A stretch of DNA of 64,000 bases from Streptomyces rhizosphaerihabitans (GTDB taxonomy: Bacteria > Actinomycetota > Actinomycetes > Streptomycetales > Streptomycetaceae), in assembly GCF_025399795.1 (NCBI RefSeq), contig NZ_JAODTZ010000003.1:62001-126000 (forward strand). Direction: 5' to 3'. Under the pieces are notes generated by a model. The model did not search any database and was not told where the DNA came from. It was given only the letters and a program-made list of their open reading frames with translations. Below are positions 33,147 to 43,494 of the stretch, piece by piece. A program made the translations under genes and the position numbers. The stretch's first letter is position 1. Every line of letters begins with the position of its first letter.

Positions 33147-34169
33147 TCAGAGCTTGACGATCATCTTTCCGATGTTGTCGCCGCGCAGGACGCCGAAGAA
33201 CGCCTCCACGTTGTTCTCGATGCCCTCCACGACCGTCTCGGCGTACTTCAGCTCGCCGGAGCGGATCCAGGCGCCGACCTCCTGGACGAACTCCTGCTGG
33301 AGGTCGTAGTTGTCGCCGACGAGGAAGCCCTGGATGCGGCCGCGGGTCTGGATCAGCCGGGCCAGGTTCCGGGGGCCGGGGGCGGGCTCGGTGCTGTTGT
33401 AGACGGAGATCATGCCGCAGACCGCGATGCGGCCGTCCCGGTTCAGCGAGCCGATGGCGGCCTCCAGGTGGTCACCGCCCACGTTGTCGAAGTAGACGTC
33501 GACGCCGTCGGGCGCCGCCTCGCGCAGCTGCTGGGAGACCGGGCCGTTCTTGTAGTTGAAGGCGGCGTCGAAGCCGTACTCCTCGACGAGCAGTTTGACC
33601 TTCTCGTCGGACCCGGCGGAGCCGATGACGCGCGAGGCACCCTTGAGCCGGGCGATCTGGCCCACCTGGCTGCCGACGGCACCGGCGGCGCCGGACACGA
33701 AGACGGAGTCGCCCTCCTTGAAGGAGGCGGTGCGCAGGAGACCGGCGTACGCGGTGAGGCCGGTCATGCCGAGGACGCCGAGGTACGTCGACAGCGGCGC
33801 GGCCTGCGGGTCCACCTTGACGGCCTGCTTGGCGTCCACGACGGCGTACTCGCGCCAGCCGAGGAAGTGCAGCACATGGTCGCCGACCTCGATGCCCTCG
33901 GCGTTCGAGGCGATGACCTCGCCGACCGCGCCGCCCTGCATGGTCTTGCCGAGCTCGAAGGGGGCGACGTAGGACTTGGCGGCGCTCATGCGGCCCCGCA
34001 TGTACGGGTCGACGGAAACGTAGGCGTTCCGCACCAGGACCTCGCCCGGACCAGGCTGTCGGACCTCGGCCTCGACCAGGGCGAAGTCCGCGGGCTCGGG
34101 CCAGCCGACGGGACGGCTGACCAGGTGCCATTCGCGGCCGACGGAGGGAAGCTGGGGGGTCTCGGACAT
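33147..34169 (-). CDS. NADPH-dependent MDR oxidoreductase (prostaglandin reductase / CurA-like)
   Basis: 340 residues, zinc-independent medium-chain reductase. NREWHLVSRP-type start, substrate/cofactor block NAYVSVDPYMRGRM, Rossmann motif VFVSGAAGAVGSQVGQIA, and the C-terminal GRIQGFLVGDNY are all typical of the 15-oxoprostaglandin 13-reductase / CurA family that reduces alpha,beta-unsaturated carbonyls with NADPH. Likely a detoxifying enzyme. ATG 34169 has AAAGG upstream; an upstream in-frame start would cover the MarR operators. Divergent from a MarR gene, with two palindromes in between. Confidence 0.92.
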   Translation of the reverse strand: MSETPQLPSVGREWHLVSRPVGWPEPADFALVEAEVRQPGPGEVLVRNAYVSVDPYMRGRMSAAKSYVAPFELGKTMQGGAVGEVIASNAEGIEVGDHVLHFLGWREYAVVDAKQAVKVDPQAAPLSTYLGVLGMTGLTAYAGLLRTASFKEGDSVFVSGAAGAVGSQVGQIARLKGASRVIGSAGSDEKVKLLVEEYGFDAAFNYKNGPVSQQLREAAPDGVDVYFDNVGGDHLEAAIGSLNRDGRIAVCGMISVYNSTEPAPGPRNLARLIQTRGRIQGFLVGDNYDLQQEFVQEVGAWIRSGELKYAETVVEGIENNVEAFFGVLRGDNIGKMIVKL

Positions 34170-34211
34170 GAGGGTGCGCCTTTCACGGTGACCGGCGAGC
34201 GGCTCTAATGC

Positions 34212-34248
34212 TTCAGTACCTGAAACAACCATGCGCCTGAATATTTCA
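34212..34248. promoter_or_regulatory. Two MarR-type palindromes
   Basis: TTCAG-TAC-CTGAA (34212-34224) and TGAA-TAT-TTCA (34238-34248), sharing the TGAA half-site and centred 25 bp apart, between the divergent oxidoreductase and marR genes. Confidence 0.65.
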
Positions 34249-34279
34249 TGATGTCAAGTAACGCTGTAGGCTCGGAGGC

Positions 34280-34729
34280 ATGGCCACCCACAAGAGACCA
34301 CGGATCGACCCCTTGACCGTGGAGGTCGTCGAACTGATCGGCACGGTCGTGGCCCGCTACCACGAGGAGTACGAGGACGCCGCCGCCGAGCACGCCCTCA
34401 CCGGCGCGCAGGCGCGACTGCTGAGCCTGCTCTCGCTGGAGCCGCTGCCGATGCGGCGCCTCGCGCAGAAGCTGAAGTGCGAGCCGTCGAACGTCACGGG
34501 GATCGTGGACCGGCTGGAGACCCGGGGGCTGGTGGAGCGCCGCCCCGACCCGGCGGACCGCCGGGTGAAACTGGCCGCGGCGACGGCCGAGGGGCGCAGG
34601 ATCGCCGGGGGGCTGCGCGACTCGCTGAACTTCGCCCGCGAGCCGCTCGCGGAGCTCTCGGATCAGGAACGGCTGGCGTTGCGCGACCTGCTGCGCCGCA
34701 TGCTGGGCGCGGACGCCGACAGCGACTGA
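34280..34729 (+). CDS. MarR family regulator
   Basis: 149 residues. The winged helix is evident: LTGAQARLLSLLSLEPLPMR then LAQKLKCEPSNVTGIVDRLE (recognition helix) and the wing RRPDPADRRVKLAAATAEG. ATG 34280 is seven bases after TAGGCT (34267-34272). Divergent from the MDR reductase; the two TGAA palindromes between them are the probable operators, giving repression relieved by electrophiles or phenolics. One cysteine (C67 in KLKCEPS) sits next to the recognition helix and could be a redox switch. Confidence 0.93.
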   Translation: MATHKRPRIDPLTVEVVELIGTVVARYHEEYEDAAAEHALTGAQARLLSLLSLEPLPMRRLAQKLKCEPSNVTGIVDRLETRGLVERRPDPADRRVKLAAATAEGRRIAGGLRDSLNFAREPLAELSDQERLALRDLLRRMLGADADSD

Positions 34730-34800
34730 GGGTGCCGGCTCCGGCACGCCGGGCCTGAACGCCTCACGGTGCGAACGGCGGCCTCCTGGACGGCCGGCAC

Positions 34801-34970
34801 TGTCGGGACTGTCGAGTTATGTCAGCATCTGTCGAGACCTGTCAGATTCTGTCAGGTTCCGGAGTGGCGTGTCGCGGCCTGTCGGATTCCGCTGGGCTCC
34901 GCCACGGCCCGTCAGGCTCCGCCGAGTCCTGTCACGGCCTGTCGGGCCCCGTCGGGTTCTGACGGGCGGA
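34801..34970. repeat. About 17 tandem copies of a 10-bp unit
   Basis: Consensus GTCRGGYTCY; examples in register are GTCGAGACCT, GTCAGATTCT, GTCAGGTTCC, GTCGCGGCCT, GTCGGATTCC, GTCAGGCTCC, GTCACGGCCT, GTCGGGCCCC and GTCGGGTTCT. The register holds without slippage across 170 bp in the convergent gap between marR and the zinc-ribbon gene. The period is not a multiple of three, so this is not a protein repeat; no gene is seen in the 387-bp gap. Confidence 0.88.
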
Positions 34971-35028
34971 ATCGCCGAGGATGCCCCGGAAAGGGGCCGT
35001 CGCGTGACCGGCATGAGGACCGGTCAAC

Positions 35029-35089
35029 GGCGTGTCGGGGCCGTCCTACGACCGGCATGACGGTCTGCCACCGGCGTGTCGGGGCCGTC
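35029..35089. repeat. 17-bp direct repeat pair
   Basis: GGCGTGTCGGGGCCGTC at 35029-35045 and 35073-35089, 44 bp apart, adjoining the decanucleotide array and close to the 3' end of the zinc-ribbon gene. Confidence 0.8.
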
Positions 35090-35116
35090 GCGGGTCCGGT
35101 TGAGCGCCGGCAGGCG

Positions 35117-35860
35117 CTACGCGCACCACCACAAGAAGTGGTTGCACGCGCCCGACGACGAAGGGGACGGTTTCGGCGCCGACGTCGTGGGTGCCGCGGT
35201 GGCGGGGGCCGATGTCCGGGGGGTCGAGGAGCCGGCCGCCGGGGCCGAGGTGGACCGGCCCGGGGTCGTACCGGCGCTCGACGACCCACCCCCGGCACTC
35301 TTCTCGCTCGTCGCCGTGGGAGACGCGGAGACGGACGCAGAGGCGGAGGGCGACGACGAGGAGCCGGGCTTGCGGGTCGCCGAGGCGGAGCCGGACGGGG
35401 AACTCTTCGGGTGCGAGGACGCCGCCGAGGAGGCCGAGCCGTCCGGCGACTCACCTCCGGCCGCCGCGGGGCTCGGGCCCAGCCCGGGTGCGTCGACGCC
35501 GAGTTCGGCGAGGCTCAGACCGCCGGCCGCGAGAACGAAGCCCACCGCGACGAACAGGGTGCGGCGCCGCCGCCGGCGGTGCGCGGCGGCCTTGCGGTCG
35601 CGCCGGCTGGTGCCGGCCGGGGCGTCCGGACCCTGCGTGCCACCCGGACTCCCGGCGTCCCGGCCGCGGCCTCCGCGCCGTCGCGCGGCCCGCCCCTCGG
35701 CGTCGCCGTCCTCACCGTGGTGCGCGTCGGCGTCGGCGCCCGATTCCGGGCGCGCGTCGACGTCTTCGGCGTCCGCATCGAGTTCGTCGACCGGGGTACC
35801 GCACCCGGGACAGGCGAGGGCGCCGTTGAGATGCCTTCGGCACACGTGGCAATAGTCCAT
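35117..35860 (-). CDS. Zinc-ribbon membrane protein, SCO2400-like
   Basis: 247 residues. The N-terminus MDYCHVCRRHLNGALACPGC is a four-cysteine zinc ribbon (C4, C7, C17, C20). Then come an acidic/basic linker, a basic stop-transfer run (HRRRRRR), one TM segment (about TLFVAVGFVLAAGGLSLAEL), and a Ser/Pro/Ala-rich extracellular stalk of about 120 residues. The chain ends in the conserved-looking CNHFLWWCA, a small aromatic two-cysteine tip. From memory this is the Streptomyces SCO2400 family; function unknown. The topology suggests a signalling or cell-surface tether protein. A TAGTCT box lies nine bases before the ATG at 35860. Confidence 0.82.
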   Translation of the reverse strand: MDYCHVCRRHLNGALACPGCGTPVDELDADAEDVDARPESGADADAHHGEDGDAEGRAARRRGGRGRDAGSPGGTQGPDAPAGTSRRDRKAAAHRRRRRRTLFVAVGFVLAAGGLSLAELGVDAPGLGPSPAAAGGESPDGSASSAASSHPKSSPSGSASATRKPGSSSSPSASASVSASPTATSEKSAGGGSSSAGTTPGRSTSAPAAGSSTPRTSAPATAAPTTSAPKPSPSSSGACNHFLWWCA

Positions 35861-36018
35861 GACGCGGGAAGACTAGGGTCACCGCCGGTAACGTTCCTAG
35901 GCGCAGTTGTGAAGGTTCTGTGCGGAATCCAGTATTCCGGTCCGTCGGACCCGGACACCCCCGACCATTCCCCGCCATCCTGCGCCCATCGCGTCGAAAC
36001 CGTTATGTGCGCGACCCA

Positions 36019-36048
36019 TTGACACTCCGCGGGCCACGTCCTTACTGT
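36019..36048 (+). promoter_or_regulatory. Promoter of the dehydratase-dehydrogenase operon
   Basis: -35 TTGACA (36019-36024), 18-bp spacer, -10 TACTGT (36043-36048). The regulator site at 36062 starts 13 bp downstream. The flanking 252-bp gap has no gene. Confidence 0.75.
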
Positions 36049-36061
36049 CACGCCAGCATTT

Positions 36062-36085
36062 CGAACGTGTGACGAAATTTCGAAC
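36062..36085 (+). promoter_or_regulatory. Shared 24-bp operator, copy A
   Basis: CGAAC-N6-CGAAATTTCGAAC, containing the perfect palindrome CGAAATTTCG. Placed just after the expected transcription start of the dehydratase gene, where a bound repressor would block elongation. Confidence 0.8.
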
Positions 36086-36112
36086 AAAGCTCAAGCACAG
36101 GGGGCATCTGCC

Positions 36113-37270
36113 GTGCGCATCACGGGAATCAGCACACACGTGGTCGGGACACCCTGGCGGAACCTGACCTACGTCCAGGTGCACACCGACGAGGGCATCA
36201 CCGGAGTCGGCGAGACCCGCATGCTGGGCCACACCGACGCGCTGCTCGGCTATCTGCACGAGGCGCAGGCCAACCATATTCTCGGTTCCGACCCGTTCGC
36301 CGTCGAAGACCTGGTCCGCCGGATGAAGTACGGCGACTACGGACGCGCCGGCGAGATCGTGATGTCCGGCATCGCGGTCATCGAGATGGCCTGCTGGGAC
36401 ATCAAGGGCAAGGCGCTCGGAGTGCCGGTCTGGCAGCTCCTCGGCGGCAAGGTCACCGACAGGGTCAAGGCGTACGCCAACGGGTGGTACACCACCGAAC
36501 GGACCCCGGAGGCCTACCACAAGGCCGCGCAGGAGGTCGTCGCGCGGGGCTACAAGGCCCTGAAGATCGACCCCTTCGGCACCGGCCACTTCGAGCTCGA
36601 CCACGCGGCCACCCTCTACTCGGTGTCGCTCATCGAGGCGGTGCGCGACGCGATCGGTCCCGAGACCGAGCTGATGCTGGAGATGCACGGCCGCTTCTCG
36701 CCGTCCACCGCCGTCCGGCTGGCCCACGAGCTCGCGCCCTTCAAGCCCGCGTGGCTGGAGGAGCCGGTGCCGCCGGAGAACCTCAAGGCACTGGAGAAGG
36801 TGGCCGCCAAGGTCGACATCCCGGTCGCCACGGGCGAACGGATCCACGACCGCGTCGAGTTCCGCGAGCTCTTCGAGAGCCAGGCCGTCGACATCATCCA
36901 GCCCGACGTCGGCCACATCGGCGGCATCTGGGAGACCCGGAAGCTGGCCGCCACCGCCGAGGCGCACTACGTCCTGGTCGCGCCGCACAACGTCGGCGGC
37001 CCGGTGCTGACCGCCGCCTCGCTCCAGGTCGGCTTCACCTCGCCCAACTTCAAGATCCTTGAGCACTTCAACGACTTCGCCGACGCGGAGATCAAGAAGG
37101 TCGTGAAGGGCGCCCCGCAGGTCGTCGACGGCTACTTCGAGCTGTCCCACGAGCCCGGTCTGGGCGTCGAGCTGGACGTCGACGCGGCGGCCGAGTTCCC
37201 GCAGCAGCAGGCCCGGTTCGACCTGTGGGCCGACGGCTGGGAGCAGCGCAAGCCCAAGGGGGCGAAGTGA
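36113..37270 (+). CDS. Enolase-superfamily (MR/MLE) sugar acid dehydratase
   Basis: 385 residues. The mandelate racemase-type barrel has metal ligands at E190 (LMLEMHGRF), E216/E217 (WLEEPVPPEN) and E242 (ATGERIHDR); H192 and the H292-D265 dyad (APHNVGGP, QPDVGHIGG) supply acid-base groups, and KALKID carries lysines K148/K151. This set resembles galactonate dehydratase, so it should dehydrate an aldonate to a 2-keto-3-deoxy acid; galactonate, arabinonate or fuconate are the best guesses. GTG 36113 follows an AGGGGG ribosome site. The next gene overlaps its stop by GTGA. Transcribed from a promoter with the shared operator A. Confidence 0.88.
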   Translation: MRITGISTHVVGTPWRNLTYVQVHTDEGITGVGETRMLGHTDALLGYLHEAQANHILGSDPFAVEDLVRRMKYGDYGRAGEIVMSGIAVIEMACWDIKGKALGVPVWQLLGGKVTDRVKAYANGWYTTERTPEAYHKAAQEVVARGYKALKIDPFGTGHFELDHAATLYSVSLIEAVRDAIGPETELMLEMHGRFSPSTAVRLAHELAPFKPAWLEEPVPPENLKALEKVAAKVDIPVATGERIHDRVEFRELFESQAVDIIQPDVGHIGGIWETRKLAATAEAHYVLVAPHNVGGPVLTAASLQVGFTSPNFKILEHFNDFADAEIKKVVKGAPQVVDGYFELSHEPGLGVELDVDAAAEFPQQQARFDLWADGWEQRKPKGAK

Positions 37271-38271
37271 GCACCGCGGTCGTCATCGAGGGTCCGGGCG
37301 AGCACCGGCTGACCCCGCACGAGCCGGTTCGGCCGTCGGCGGGCGAGGCGCTGGTACGGGTGCACGCGGTCGGCATCTGCGGCAGCGACCGCGAGGTCTA
37401 CCAGGGCAACCGGCCCGAGGGGTACGTCCGCTACCCCCTGACCCCGGGGCACGAGTGGTCCGGGACCGTCGAGGAGGTCGGCGCCGGTGTCCCCAGGGCG
37501 CTGGTCGGCCGCAAGGTCGTCGGTGAGGGCTTCCGCAACTGCCAGGTCTGCGACCGTTGCCACGCGGGCGAGACAACGTTGTGCACGGCGGGGTACGAGG
37601 AGACCGGGTTCACCCAGCCCGGCGCGATGGCGAGCACCCTGACACTGCCGGCGCGGCTGCTCCACGTCCTGCCCGACGACGCCGATCTGACCGCCGCCGC
37701 CCTGCTCGAACCGGCCGCCTGCATCGCGGCCGCCGCGCTCAAGGCGAACGCCCGGCCCGGTGAGCGCGTGGCCGTGGTGGGCACCGGGACGCTCGGCATG
37801 TTCGCCGTGCAGTTCCTGAAGGCGGGTTCCCCTGCCGAGCTGCTCGTCGTGGGCACCCGCCCGGACCGTGCCGCGCTGTCGAGGGACTTCGGCGCCACCG
37901 ACTTCCGTACCAGGGACCAGGAACTCCCGGACGACTTCGACGTCGTGATCGAGACCGCCGGGTCCGCGTCCGCCGCGCGCACCGCTGCCTCCCTGCTGCG
38001 GCGCGGCGGACGCCTGGTCCTCACGGGGATCCCGGCGCCGGGTGCCGAGGGTCTCGATCCGACCGATCTCGTCGTACGGCAGCTGGAGGTGCACACCGTG
38101 TTCGGGGCTCCGCCGGAGGCCTGGGCGCACACGGTGCGGGTGTTCGGCGCCGGTCTGCTGAACCCGTCGCCGCTGGTGACGCACGAGCTGCCGCTCGCCG
38201 CGTTCCCGGAGGCCATCGAGCTGGTGGGGTCCGGCGACCCCAAGGTCGGCAAGGTCCTGCTGAAGCCGTGA
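37267..38271 (+). CDS. Zinc-binding alcohol/sugar dehydrogenase
   Basis: 334 residues, zinc MDR family (sorbitol/threonine/galactitol dehydrogenase-like). Catalytic zinc region: GICGSDREVYQG and GHEWSGTVEEVG. The structural zinc lobe is NCQVCDRCHAGETTLC. The Rossmann motif is VAVVGTGTLGMFAVQF. It probably oxidises a sugar or sugar alcohol with NAD(P). GTG 37267 overlaps the dehydratase stop (GTGA, 37267-37270), so they are coupled. A strong hairpin 12 bp later ends this two-gene operon. In the pathway it could make the lactone that the SMP-30 enzyme hydrolyses, or act on the dehydratase product. Confidence 0.9.
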   Translation: MSTAVVIEGPGEHRLTPHEPVRPSAGEALVRVHAVGICGSDREVYQGNRPEGYVRYPLTPGHEWSGTVEEVGAGVPRALVGRKVVGEGFRNCQVCDRCHAGETTLCTAGYEETGFTQPGAMASTLTLPARLLHVLPDDADLTAAALLEPAACIAAAALKANARPGERVAVVGTGTLGMFAVQFLKAGSPAELLVVGTRPDRAALSRDFGATDFRTRDQELPDDFDVVIETAGSASAARTAASLLRRGGRLVLTGIPAPGAEGLDPTDLVVRQLEVHTVFGAPPEAWAHTVRVFGAGLLNPSPLVTHELPLAAFPEAIELVGSGDPKVGKVLLKP

Positions 38272-38282
38272 CCACCCGAGCC

Positions 38283-38324
38283 GTACGCCGGTACGGGGTT
38301 CCTGACGACCCCGCACCGGCGTAC
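38283..38324 (+). terminator. Terminator of the dehydratase-dehydrogenase operon
   Basis: 16-bp arms GTACGCCGGTACGGGG / CCCCGCACCGGCGTAC with one A-C mismatch and a 10-nt loop, 12 bp after the stop. Confidence 0.85.
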
Positions 38325-38350
38325 ACCAGGCCCCCGCACACCCTTAGCCG

Positions 38351-38374
38351 CGAACTCTGCCCGAAATATCGAAC
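38351..38374 (+). promoter_or_regulatory. Shared 24-bp operator, copy B
   Basis: CGAAC-N6-CGAAATATCGAAC, one mismatch in the palindrome (A for T). It ends 14 bp before the GTG start at 38389 and covers the 5' end of a five-codon upstream ORF start region. No clear -10 was found 13-14 bp upstream, unlike the other copies. Confidence 0.75.
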
Positions 38375-38388
38375 ATGAAGGACAGCTC

Positions 38389-39357
38389 GTGACCGACGCC
38401 TCCCCTACGGCAGCCCGTCGACCCGGTGAGAGCGCACTCGCCGCGCTCGGCCTGGGCGCGCCCGCCCTCTCCCCAGCCGACGCCTCGCCGCACACCTTCC
38501 CGGGAGGCGGCCGCTGGCGCACCGAGGTCCCCTCCGTGGAGGGGCCCGAGGCGCTCGCCGTGGTCCTCAAGGAGGCCTCGCGGCTCGATGTGCCGATCCA
38601 CCGGATCAGCCAGGGCAGCGGTGTCTGGATGCTGACCGATGCCGAGATAACCGAGATGGTCGAGGCCACCGGCGAACGCGACATCGAGCTCTGCCTGTTC
38701 ACCGGTCCCCGCGGCAGCTGGGACATCGGCGCCTCGGTCCGCACCGACTCGCGCGGCGCCGGGCTGCGTGCCCGCGGCCACGACGCGGTGGCCGGCTGTG
38801 TCGAGGACGCCGTCCGGGCGACGGAGCTGGGCGTCAAGTGCCTGCTCGTCGCCGACGAGGGCGTGCTGTGGACGCTGCACCGGGCGCGGGTCGCCGGGAT
38901 CATCCCGGCCGACACCACCCTCAAGGTCTCGGCGCTGATCGGTCCGGTCAACCCGGCCTCGTACGCCGTGTACGAGAAGCTCGGCGGTGACTCGCTGAAC
39001 GTGCCGAGCGATCTGACGCTCGATCACCTCACCGAGATCCGGCGGGTCTCCGCCGCCCCCATGGACATGTACATCGAGGCCCCCGACGATCTCGGCGGGT
39101 ACATCCGGATGTACGAGGTCGCCGAGCTGATCCGCCGCGGCGCACCGCTGTATCTGAAGTTCGGGCTGTCCAAGACCCCCGGGATCTACCCGTACGGACA
39201 CCATCTGCGGGACCTGACCCTGAGCACGGCCCGGGAAAGGGTGCGGCGCGGCCGCCTCGCCCTCGACCTGCTGGCACGGCACGGAGCGGACGGCGACATG
39301 GCGCCGCTCGGCACCCGTCTGCCCGGCACGCTCTCCCGGTTCGACACTCCCTCATAA
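38389..39357 (+). CDS. U32-peptidase-like TIM-barrel protein (tentative)
   Basis: 322 residues, no signal or membrane segment. The sequence is rich in alternating strands and helices (LKVSALIGPVNPASYAVYEK, SAAPMDMYIEAPDDLGGYIR, ELIRRGAPLYLKFGLSKTPG), consistent with a barrel like the catalytic part of U32 family proteins, but I do not see a full U32 signature. The gene has stayed beside sugar catabolism genes and has the shared operator, so an aldolase- or isomerase-like role in the same pathway is as likely as a peptidase. GTG 38389 has AAGGA six bases upstream. A five-codon ORF (ATG 38375) ends over this start in GTGA. Confidence 0.6.
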   Translation: MTDASPTAARRPGESALAALGLGAPALSPADASPHTFPGGGRWRTEVPSVEGPEALAVVLKEASRLDVPIHRISQGSGVWMLTDAEITEMVEATGERDIELCLFTGPRGSWDIGASVRTDSRGAGLRARGHDAVAGCVEDAVRATELGVKCLLVADEGVLWTLHRARVAGIIPADTTLKVSALIGPVNPASYAVYEKLGGDSLNVPSDLTLDHLTEIRRVSAAPMDMYIEAPDDLGGYIRMYEVAELIRRGAPLYLKFGLSKTPGIYPYGHHLRDLTLSTARERVRRGRLALDLLARHGADGDMAPLGTRLPGTLSRFDTPS

Positions 39358-39498
39358 CGTTCGCACAAACCCCCTTCACACAAGCAGACACAGTCGCGCA
39401 CAATCCAACACACCCTCTCGGCCTTCCTCTCTCAAAGCTCCCGGAGTATTCGAGTTCCGCGAGACCGAGCCCGGTCCAAGACATCAAGGATGATGATC

Positions 39499-40608
39499 AT
39501 GCGTAACCGCAGAGCCGCCCTCACCGCCATAGCCGGAGCCGCCTCCCTCGCCCTCGCCCTGACCGCCTGCGGCCAGAGCGGCAACGGCGGCAGCAAGGAC
39601 GAGGCGACCGGCAGCAGCAAGGGCGGGACCATCGGCATCGCGATGCCGACGAAGTCCTCCGAGCGCTGGATCGGCGACGGCAACAACGTCGTGAAGAACC
39701 TGGAGTCCAAGGGCTACAAGACCAAGCTGGTCTACGGCGAGGACGACCCCCAGCAGCAGGTCTCGCAGATCGAGAACCTGATCACGCAGGGCGTCAAGGC
39801 GCTGATCGTCGCGGCCATCGACAACAAGTCCCTCGACAACGTTCTCCAGGAGGCCGCGGACGCCCACATCCCGGTCATCGCCTACGACCGCCTGATCCTG
39901 GGCACGAAGAACGTCGACTACTACGCGTCCTTCGACAACAGCAAGGTCGGCGAGCTCCAGGCCAACTACATCGTCGACAAGCTCGGTCTGAAGAACGGCA
40001 AGGGCCCGTTCAACATCGAGCTGTTCGCCGGCTCCAACGACGACAACAACACGAAGTACTTCTTCGGCGGCGCGATGAGCGTGCTCCAGCCGTACATCGA
40101 CAGCAAGAAGCTCGTCGTCCAGTCCGGCCAGACCGGCCTCACCCAGGTCACCACCCTGCGCTGGGACGGCGCCACCGCCCAGAAGCGCATGGACGACATC
40201 CTCACCAAGTCGTACGCCAGCAAGAAGGTCGACGCAGTCCTCTCGCCGTACGACGGCATCTCCATCGGCATCCTGTCGGCGCTGAAGTCGGACGACTACG
40301 GCTCCAAGAGCAAGCCGCTGCCGGTCCTCACCGGCCAGGACGCCGAGCTGGCCTCGGTGAAGTCGATCATCGCGGGCGAGCAGACGCAGACCGTCTACAA
40401 GGACACCCGCGAACTGGCCAAGATCGCCTCGAACATGGTCGACGCGGCCCTCAACGGCAAGAAGCCGGAGACCAACGACACCAAGACCTACGACAACGGC
40501 TCGAAGGTCGTCCCCGCCTACCTGCTCCAGCCGGTGAGCGTCGACAAGACCAACTACAAGCAGGTCCTGGTGGACGGCGGCTACTACACGGCGGACGAGC
40601 TCAAGTAA
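39499..40608 (+). CDS. chvE: ChvE-type multiple-monosaccharide binding lipoprotein
   Basis: 369 residues. Lipoprotein signal ending LALTAC with C24 as the lipid cysteine. The mature part closely resembles ChvE/Mms[55 protein letters not shown] and [15 protein letters not shown]. It binds galactose, arabinose, glucose or xylose outside the membrane and hands them to GguA-GguB. ATG 39499 is chosen because AAGG is nine bases upstream; two ATGs just before it overlap that site. The ATPase gene follows after 43 bp with a small CACT/AGTG hairpin between, a common way to keep binding protein in excess. Confidence 0.92.
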   Translation: MRNRRAALTAIAGAASLALALTACGQSGNGGSKDEATGSSKGGTIGIAMPTKSSERWIGDGNNVVKNLESKGYKTKLVYGEDDPQQQVSQIENLITQGVKALIVAAIDNKSLDNVLQEAADAHIPVIAYDRLILGTKNVDYYASFDNSKVGELQANYIVDKLGLKNGKGPFNIELFAGSNDDNNTKYFFGGAMSVLQPYIDSKKLVVQSGQTGLTQVTTLRWDGATAQKRMDDILTKSYASKKVDAVLSPYDGISIGILSALKSDDYGSKSKPLPVLTGQDAELASVKSIIAGEQTQTVYKDTRELAKIASNMVDAALNGKKPETNDTKTYDNGSKVVPAYLLQPVSVDKTNYKQVLVDGGYYTADELK

Positions 40609-40651
40609 CCACCCCGTCCCACTGATCTCTTAGTGATTGGAAGGCACGACC

Positions 40652-42198
<1,547 letters not shown>

Positions 42199-42202
<4 letters not shown>

Positions 42203-43443
42203 GCACCGATGTGACCAACACCCCGGCCGAGGCACCGCCGGGCAAGAGCGGCAGCAACGACACCGGGGAGAACCTGGTGCGGCTGATGCTCGACGGCATG
42301 CGCCGCAACATGCGCCAGTACGGCATGCTGATCGCCCTCGGCCTGATCGTCGCCCTCTTCGCCGTCTGGACCGGCGGAGACACGCTGCTGCCGCACAACG
42401 TCTCCAACCTGGTCCTGCAGAACAGCTACATCCTGATCCTCGCGATCGGCATGATGCTGGTGATCATCGCGGGCCACATCGACCTGTCGGTCGGTTCGCT
42501 GACGGCGTTCGTGGGCGCGTTCGCGGCCGTGATGACGGTGCAGCACGGCGTGTCGTGGCCCGTCGCCCTGGTGCTGAGCCTGGCGGTGGGCGCCGTGGCG
42601 GGCTCGGTCCAGGGATTCCTGATCGCCTATCTCGGCATACCGTCCTTCATCGTCACCCTCGCCGGGATGCTGATCTTCCGCGGCCTGACCGAGATCCTGC
42701 TCAAGGGGCAGACCCTCGGCCCGTTCCCGGGCGGCCTGCAGAAGATGGGCAACGGCTTCCTGCCGGAGGTCGGCCCGACCACCAACTACCACAACATCAC
42801 GCTGCTGCTGGGCCTGGCCGTGATCGTCTTCGTGGTCCTGCAGGAGGTCCGTGACCGCAAGCGCCAGCAGGAGTTCTCGCTGGACGTGCTGCCGGCCAAG
42901 CTGTTCCTGCTCAAGCTGGTCGCGCTGGTCGCCGCGGTCCTCACCGTCACGATGATGCTCGCCAGCTACAAGGGCGCGCCGATCGTGCTGCTGATCCTCG
43001 GCGCGCTGGTCGTCGGCTACGGCTACATGATGCGCAACGCCGTCTTCGGCCGCCACATCTACGCGATCGGCGGCAACCTCCCGGCGGCGAAGCTGTCCGG
43101 CGTCAAGGACAAGAAGGTCACCTTCTATGTCTTCCTGAACATGGGCATGCTCGCGGCCCTGGCGGGTCTGGTGGTAGCCGCCCGCCTGAACGCGGCCTCT
43201 CCGAAGGCCGGCCTGAGCTTCGAGCTGGAAGCGATCGCCTCGTCGTTCATCGGTGGCGCGTCCATGAGCGGCGGTGTGGGTACCGTCCTCGGCGCGATCA
43301 TCGGCGGCCTGGTCCTCGGCGTGCTGAACAACGGCATGAACCTCCTCAGTGTCGGCACCGACTGGCAGCAGGTCATCAAGGGCCTGGCCCTGTTGGCGGC
43401 GGTCGGGTTCGACGTGTGGAACAAGCGCAAGTCCGGTTCGTAA
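42199..43443 (+). CDS. gguB: Sugar ABC transporter permease (GguB/MmsB type)
   Basis: 414 residues, about 10-12 TM helices. Motifs of the RbsC/MglC/GguB family: [54 protein letters not shown], and [19 protein letters not shown]. The inserted charged loop around 215-240 is typical of the longer GguB subgroup. ATG 42199 overlaps the ATPase stop by four bases. A GAAA-loop hairpin follows, then the exported epimerase. Confidence 0.95.
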
Positions 43444-43450
43444 CTCAGCT

Positions 43451-43474
43451 GGGCCCCGCCGAAAGGCGGGGCCC
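43451..43474 (+). terminator. Terminator or attenuator after the sugar transporter
   Basis: Perfect GGGCCCCGCC / GGCGGGGCCC stem with a GAAA tetraloop, 7 bp after the permease stop and 20 bp before the next gene; it may reduce rather than end transcription into the epimerase. Confidence 0.85.
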
Positions 43475-43494
43475 CTCCATTTGCAGGAGCCGCA

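Noticed and set aside
34801..35089. CRISPR-like array at the 10-bp and 17-bp repeats
   Set aside because: Units are too short and contiguous, with no unique spacers and no cas genes in the window.
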